64,000 bases of DNA from JAIVGV01 sp032229975 (lineage in GTDB: Bacteria > Acidobacteriota > Blastocatellia > Pyrinomonadales > Pyrinomonadaceae), in assembly GCA_032229975.1 (NCBI GenBank), contig JAVXVG010000027.1, positions 22,687-86,686 on the forward strand, written 5' to 3'. Positions 61,357-64,000 of this stretch are shown here, piece by piece. Position numbers and translations under genes: made by a program. Each line of letters starts with the position of its first letter. Position 1 is the first letter of the stretch. A model generated the notes under the pieces. That model made no database searches. It worked only from the letters and a program-made list of their open reading frames with translations, and was not told the origin of the DNA.

Positions 61357-63945
61357 ATGAGACGTGTCTGTCTGCTCCTATCACTGGCCCTCTTCATGTC
61401 GTTCATCGCCAACGCGCAGGAGCGCGCGCCGCGAACCTTGCGCGAGCGCACGAAGGATTTGCAGAAGCTCGATGGCTACCTGCCGCTCTACTGGGATGCC
61501 GAAGGCGGGCGACTCTTGATGGAGATCGCGCGCTTCAATCAGGAGTTTCTCTATCAAACTTCTTTGCAGACCGGCGTCGGATCAAATCCCATCGGGTTAG
61601 ATCGCGGACAACTCGGCTCGACGCACGTCGTCCGCTTCGAGCGCGCGGGCCCTAAAGTTCTGTTGGTCGAGCCGAACCAACGTTATCGCGCGCGATCAAA
61701 TGATGCGAATGAGCGACGCGCCGTCGAAGAGTCGTTCGCCACCTCTGTGCTCTGGGGTTTCAAGGTCGAGGCGTCGGAGAATGATCGCGTGCTCGTTGAC
61801 GCGACCTCGTTCTTCCTGCGCGACGCGCACGGCGTCATCACGACGCTCAGGCAGACGCAGCAGGGCGGCTTCTCTCTGGACGAGACGCGCAGCACGATCT
61901 ATCTGCCGCGCACGAAAAACTTCCCGCTCAACACGGAGGTCGAGTCGCTGCTCACTTTCAACTCCAGCGATCCGGGCCCCCTCGTGCGTCAGACCACGCC
62001 GACGCCGCAGAGCCTGACCGTGAGAGAGCATCATTCGTTCGTGCAACTGCCCGACGACAACTACAAACCGCGTCGCTACGATCCGCGCGTCGGCAACATT
62101 CACATCGAGTTCTACGACTACGCGACGCCGATCACAGAGCCGATTGAACAACGCTGGATCATTCGTCATCGCCTCGTCAAAAAAGACCCGACGGCGGCCC
62201 TCTCCGAGCCCGTTAAGCCGATCATCTATTACGTCGATCCCGGCGCGCCCGAACCGATCCGCAGCGCGCTCGTCGAAGGCACGTCTTGGTGGAACGAAGC
62301 CTTTGAAGCAGCCGGATTCAAGAACGCGTTTCAAGTGAAAGTGCTTCCTGCGGACGCCGATCCGATGGACATTCGCTACAACATGATCAACTGGGTGCAT
62401 CGCGCGACGCGCGGCTGGTCAATCGGCGACAACGTCAACGACCCGCGCACAGGCGAGATCATCAAAGGCAACGTCACGCTCGGCTCTTTACGCATCCGGC
62501 AGGATTATCTGCTCGGTAGCGGTCTCATTCCGCCCTTCGGTGAAGACTCAACGCGCGGCGGTTCGGGCAATGATCTACTTCGCGGCGGCTCGTGCGACTT
62601 CGGCGCGACGCTCGACGACGATTATCTGGCCCAGCTTGATCCTTCGACCGATGCCGCGCAGATGGCCCTCGCGCGCATACGCCAGCTCGCCGCCCACGAA
62701 GTCGGGCACACGCTCGGACTCGAACACAACTTCGCTGCCTCAACTTATGCTGGTCGCGCCTCCGTCATGGACTATCCCGCGCCGCTTGTCGAGATCAAAA
62801 ACGGCAAGCTCGATCTCTCGAACGCCTACGCGCGCGGCATCGGCGCATACGACAAGTTCGCGATCACCTACGCCTACGCGCAAGCGCCGCCGGGCGCGAC
62901 GGCGGCGGACGAGAACGTGATGCTCTACCGCATCGTCGAAGATAACGTCGCGCGTGGGATGCTCTTCTTAACCGATCAGGACGCGCGACCCTTCGGCGGC
63001 GCGAACCCGCTTGCGAGTCTCTGGGACAACGGCGACGATGCAGTCGCCATGCTGCGCCACGAGATGGAAGTGCGCCGCATCGGTCTCTCGCAGTTCGGAC
63101 TCGGCAATATCCCCGCAGGCACGCCGCTCTCTCTGCTCGAAGCGAAACTCCTGCCGCTCTACCTACATCATCGTTATCAACTTCAAGCGGCTGTGAAAAC
63201 GCTGGGCGGGCTTTACTACACTTATGCCGTCAAGACGACCGGCATCGCCTATCAATCCACAGGGCAGGGTGCCGGTTCAATCCCGTCGCTCATTCAACAG
63301 ATCATCCCCGCCGCGCGTCAGCGCGACGCGCTCGCAGCCGTGCTCGATACGATCAAACCCGACGCGCTCGCTATCCCGACGCGCATACTCGATCTCATCC
63401 CACCGCGCGCGCCCGGCTTCGAGGGCAACACCATCGAGTTGTTTCAGAAGCGCACCGATCCGGCGTTCGATCCCGTCGGCGTCGCATCAATCGCCGCAGA
63501 CCTCGCCATCTCCGCGCTCCTCGAACCGCATCGCGCCGCGCGTCTCAACGACTATCACTCGCGCAACGCTGCCAATCCAGACTTCCACGAAGTAGTCGCC
63601 GCGCTCTTGCGTCGCACTTGGCTCGACGCCGCGCCGCGCGATGAACAACAAGCCGAGATCGCGCGCGCCGTGCAGAGTCTCACCGTCTCGCGACTCATGG
63701 ACTTGGCCGCCAACGACATGGCATCGACGCAGGTGCGCGCCGACGCGACGCAAGGCTTACGCGCGCTTCAAGACCAACTCAAAACGCCGACCGGCATGAT
63801 CACCACAACCGAACTCGCACATCGTCGCGCCACGCTCGACGACATCGAACGCTTCCTCACGCGGCCCGATGCGCCGCGCAAGCGCACGCAACCTCTGCCT
63901 GCGCCGCCCAGCGATCCTATCGGCGCGCAGCCGCCGCCTCAGTAA
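61357..63945 (+). CDS. exported zinc metalloprotease (DUF5117-type metzincin)
   Basis: 862 residues from ATG 61357, preceded by AGAGGA at 6 bases; the longer frame lacks a signal peptide. A signal peptide (RRVCLLLSLALFMSFIANAQ) is followed by a DUF5118/DUF5117-like N-terminal region (LQKLDGYLPLYWDAEGGRLL, RGQLGSTHVVRFERAGPKVLLVEPN), then a catalytic domain with HEVGHTLGLEHN (HExxHxxGxxHN) and the Met-turn segment SVMDYPAP. DUF5117-type peptidases are common in Bacteroidota and Acidobacteriota. It would degrade extracellular or periplasmic protein. The C-terminal part is helical with a Pro-rich end. It may feed peptides to enzymes such as the aminopeptidase P, but that is inference. Confidence 0.92.
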   Translation: MRRVCLLLSLALFMSFIANAQERAPRTLRERTKDLQKLDGYLPLYWDAEGGRLLMEIARFNQEFLYQTSLQTGVGSNPIGLDRGQLGSTHVVRFERAGPKVLLVEPNQRYRARSNDANERRAVEESFATSVLWGFKVEASENDRVLVDATSFFLRDAHGVITTLRQTQQGGFSLDETRSTIYLPRTKNFPLNTEVESLLTFNSSDPGPLVRQTTPTPQSLTVREHHSFVQLPDDNYKPRRYDPRVGNIHIEFYDYATPITEPIEQRWIIRHRLVKKDPTAALSEPVKPIIYYVDPGAPEPIRSALVEGTSWWNEAFEAAGFKNAFQVKVLPADADPMDIRYNMINWVHRATRGWSIGDNVNDPRTGEIIKGNVTLGSLRIRQDYLLGSGLIPPFGEDSTRGGSGNDLLRGGSCDFGATLDDDYLAQLDPSTDAAQMALARIRQLAAHEVGHTLGLEHNFAASTYAGRASVMDYPAPLVEIKNGKLDLSNAYARGIGAYDKFAITYAYAQAPPGATAADENVMLYRIVEDNVARGMLFLTDQDARPFGGANPLASLWDNGDDAVAMLRHEMEVRRIGLSQFGLGNIPAGTPLSLLEAKLLPLYLHHRYQLQAAVKTLGGLYYTYAVKTTGIAYQSTGQGAGSIPSLIQQIIPAARQRDALAAVLDTIKPDALAIPTRILDLIPPRAPGFEGNTIELFQKRTDPAFDPVGVASIAADLAISALLEPHRAARLNDYHSRNAANPDFHEVVAALLRRTWLDAAPRDEQQAEIARAVQSLTVSRLMDLAANDMASTQVRADATQGLRALQDQLKTPTGMITTTELAHRRATLDDIERFLTRPDAPRKRTQPLPAPPSDPIGAQPPPQ

Positions 63946-63977
63946 CACGGCAGACGAAAATCAAGAACGCAAAAGTG

Positions 63978-64000
63978 CGCGAAGGATTCGATCCTTCGCG
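63978..64000. terminator. hairpin at the right window edge
   Basis: CGCGAAGGAT (63978-63987) pairs exactly with ATCCTTCGCG (63991-64000) around a 3-nt loop, 32 bp past the metalloprotease stop. Any U-run would be outside the window. Confidence 0.55.

Overview
The window is GC-rich bacterial chromosome, most likely from an Acidobacteriota member (Blastocatellia-like). This is an inference from gene content: an Oar-type TonB-dependent receptor with an N-terminal carboxypeptidase-regulatory domain, a VWA protein of the style common in acidobacteria, PEP-CTERM surface proteins, PPC/Calx-beta/DUF4214 exported proteins, and many TlpA/DsbA-like thioredoxins. I saw no rRNA, tRNA, CRISPR array or intact insertion sequence.

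Layout. 1-2.0 kb: the 5' part of a gene fusing a TIR domain, a membrane helix and an M28-type peptidase, beside a cluster of short repeats that look like insertion-sequence ends. 2.0-8.4 kb: a heavy-metal RND efflux operon (small His/Cys exported protein, CzcC-, CzcB- and CzcA-like). 8.6-16.2 kb, minus strand: a large TonB receptor, then a ketosynthase / methyltransferase / FAD-oxidoreductase trio that may make a small lipid or polyketide-like product. 16.3-19.4 kb, minus: small exported proteins, a DsbA-like thiol oxidoreductase and a possible structured RNA. 19.6-34.7 kb: a surface and secretion region with a giant sialidase-like propeller protein, two PEP-CTERM proteins, a zinc-finger protein, a single-domain response regulator, a FecR/DUF6600-like protein and a Calx-beta/DUF4214 protein. 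35-37.4 kb: isocitrate/isopropylmalate dehydrogenase and a ThiO-like oxidase. 37.4-42.5 kb: a run of four periplasmic thioredoxin-like genes, including a CcdA-TlpA fusion. 42.6-44.6 kb: a DHH phosphoesterase and a VWA protein. 44.6-45.5 kb: an AT-richer two-gene islet (small basic protein plus a TIR-like/deoxyribosyltransferase-like protein) that may be a defence module. 45.5-64 kb: mostly metabolic and exported enzymes (aminopeptidase P, aldehyde dehydrogenase, EXORDIUM-like protein, DsbA-like lipoprotein, alpha/beta hydrolase, Uma2 nuclease, beta-lactamase-fold hydrolase, FTCD fusion with PilZ, Cys/Met PLP enzyme, PhzF, SpoIIM-like, DUF58, zinc metalloprotease).

The most unusual signals are: (1) the TIR-TM-M28 fusion; (2) the TIR-like islet at 44.7-45.5 kb; (3) a shared promoter architecture, 11-bp-phased TTGAG repeats exactly 9 nt from a -10 box, found at 25.2, 27.6 and 28.7 kb; the third copy faces away from the nearest gene and toward an intrinsic terminator, which suggests an unannotated small RNA; (4) seven intergenic imperfect palindromes, each built from a different short repeated word but with the same architecture.
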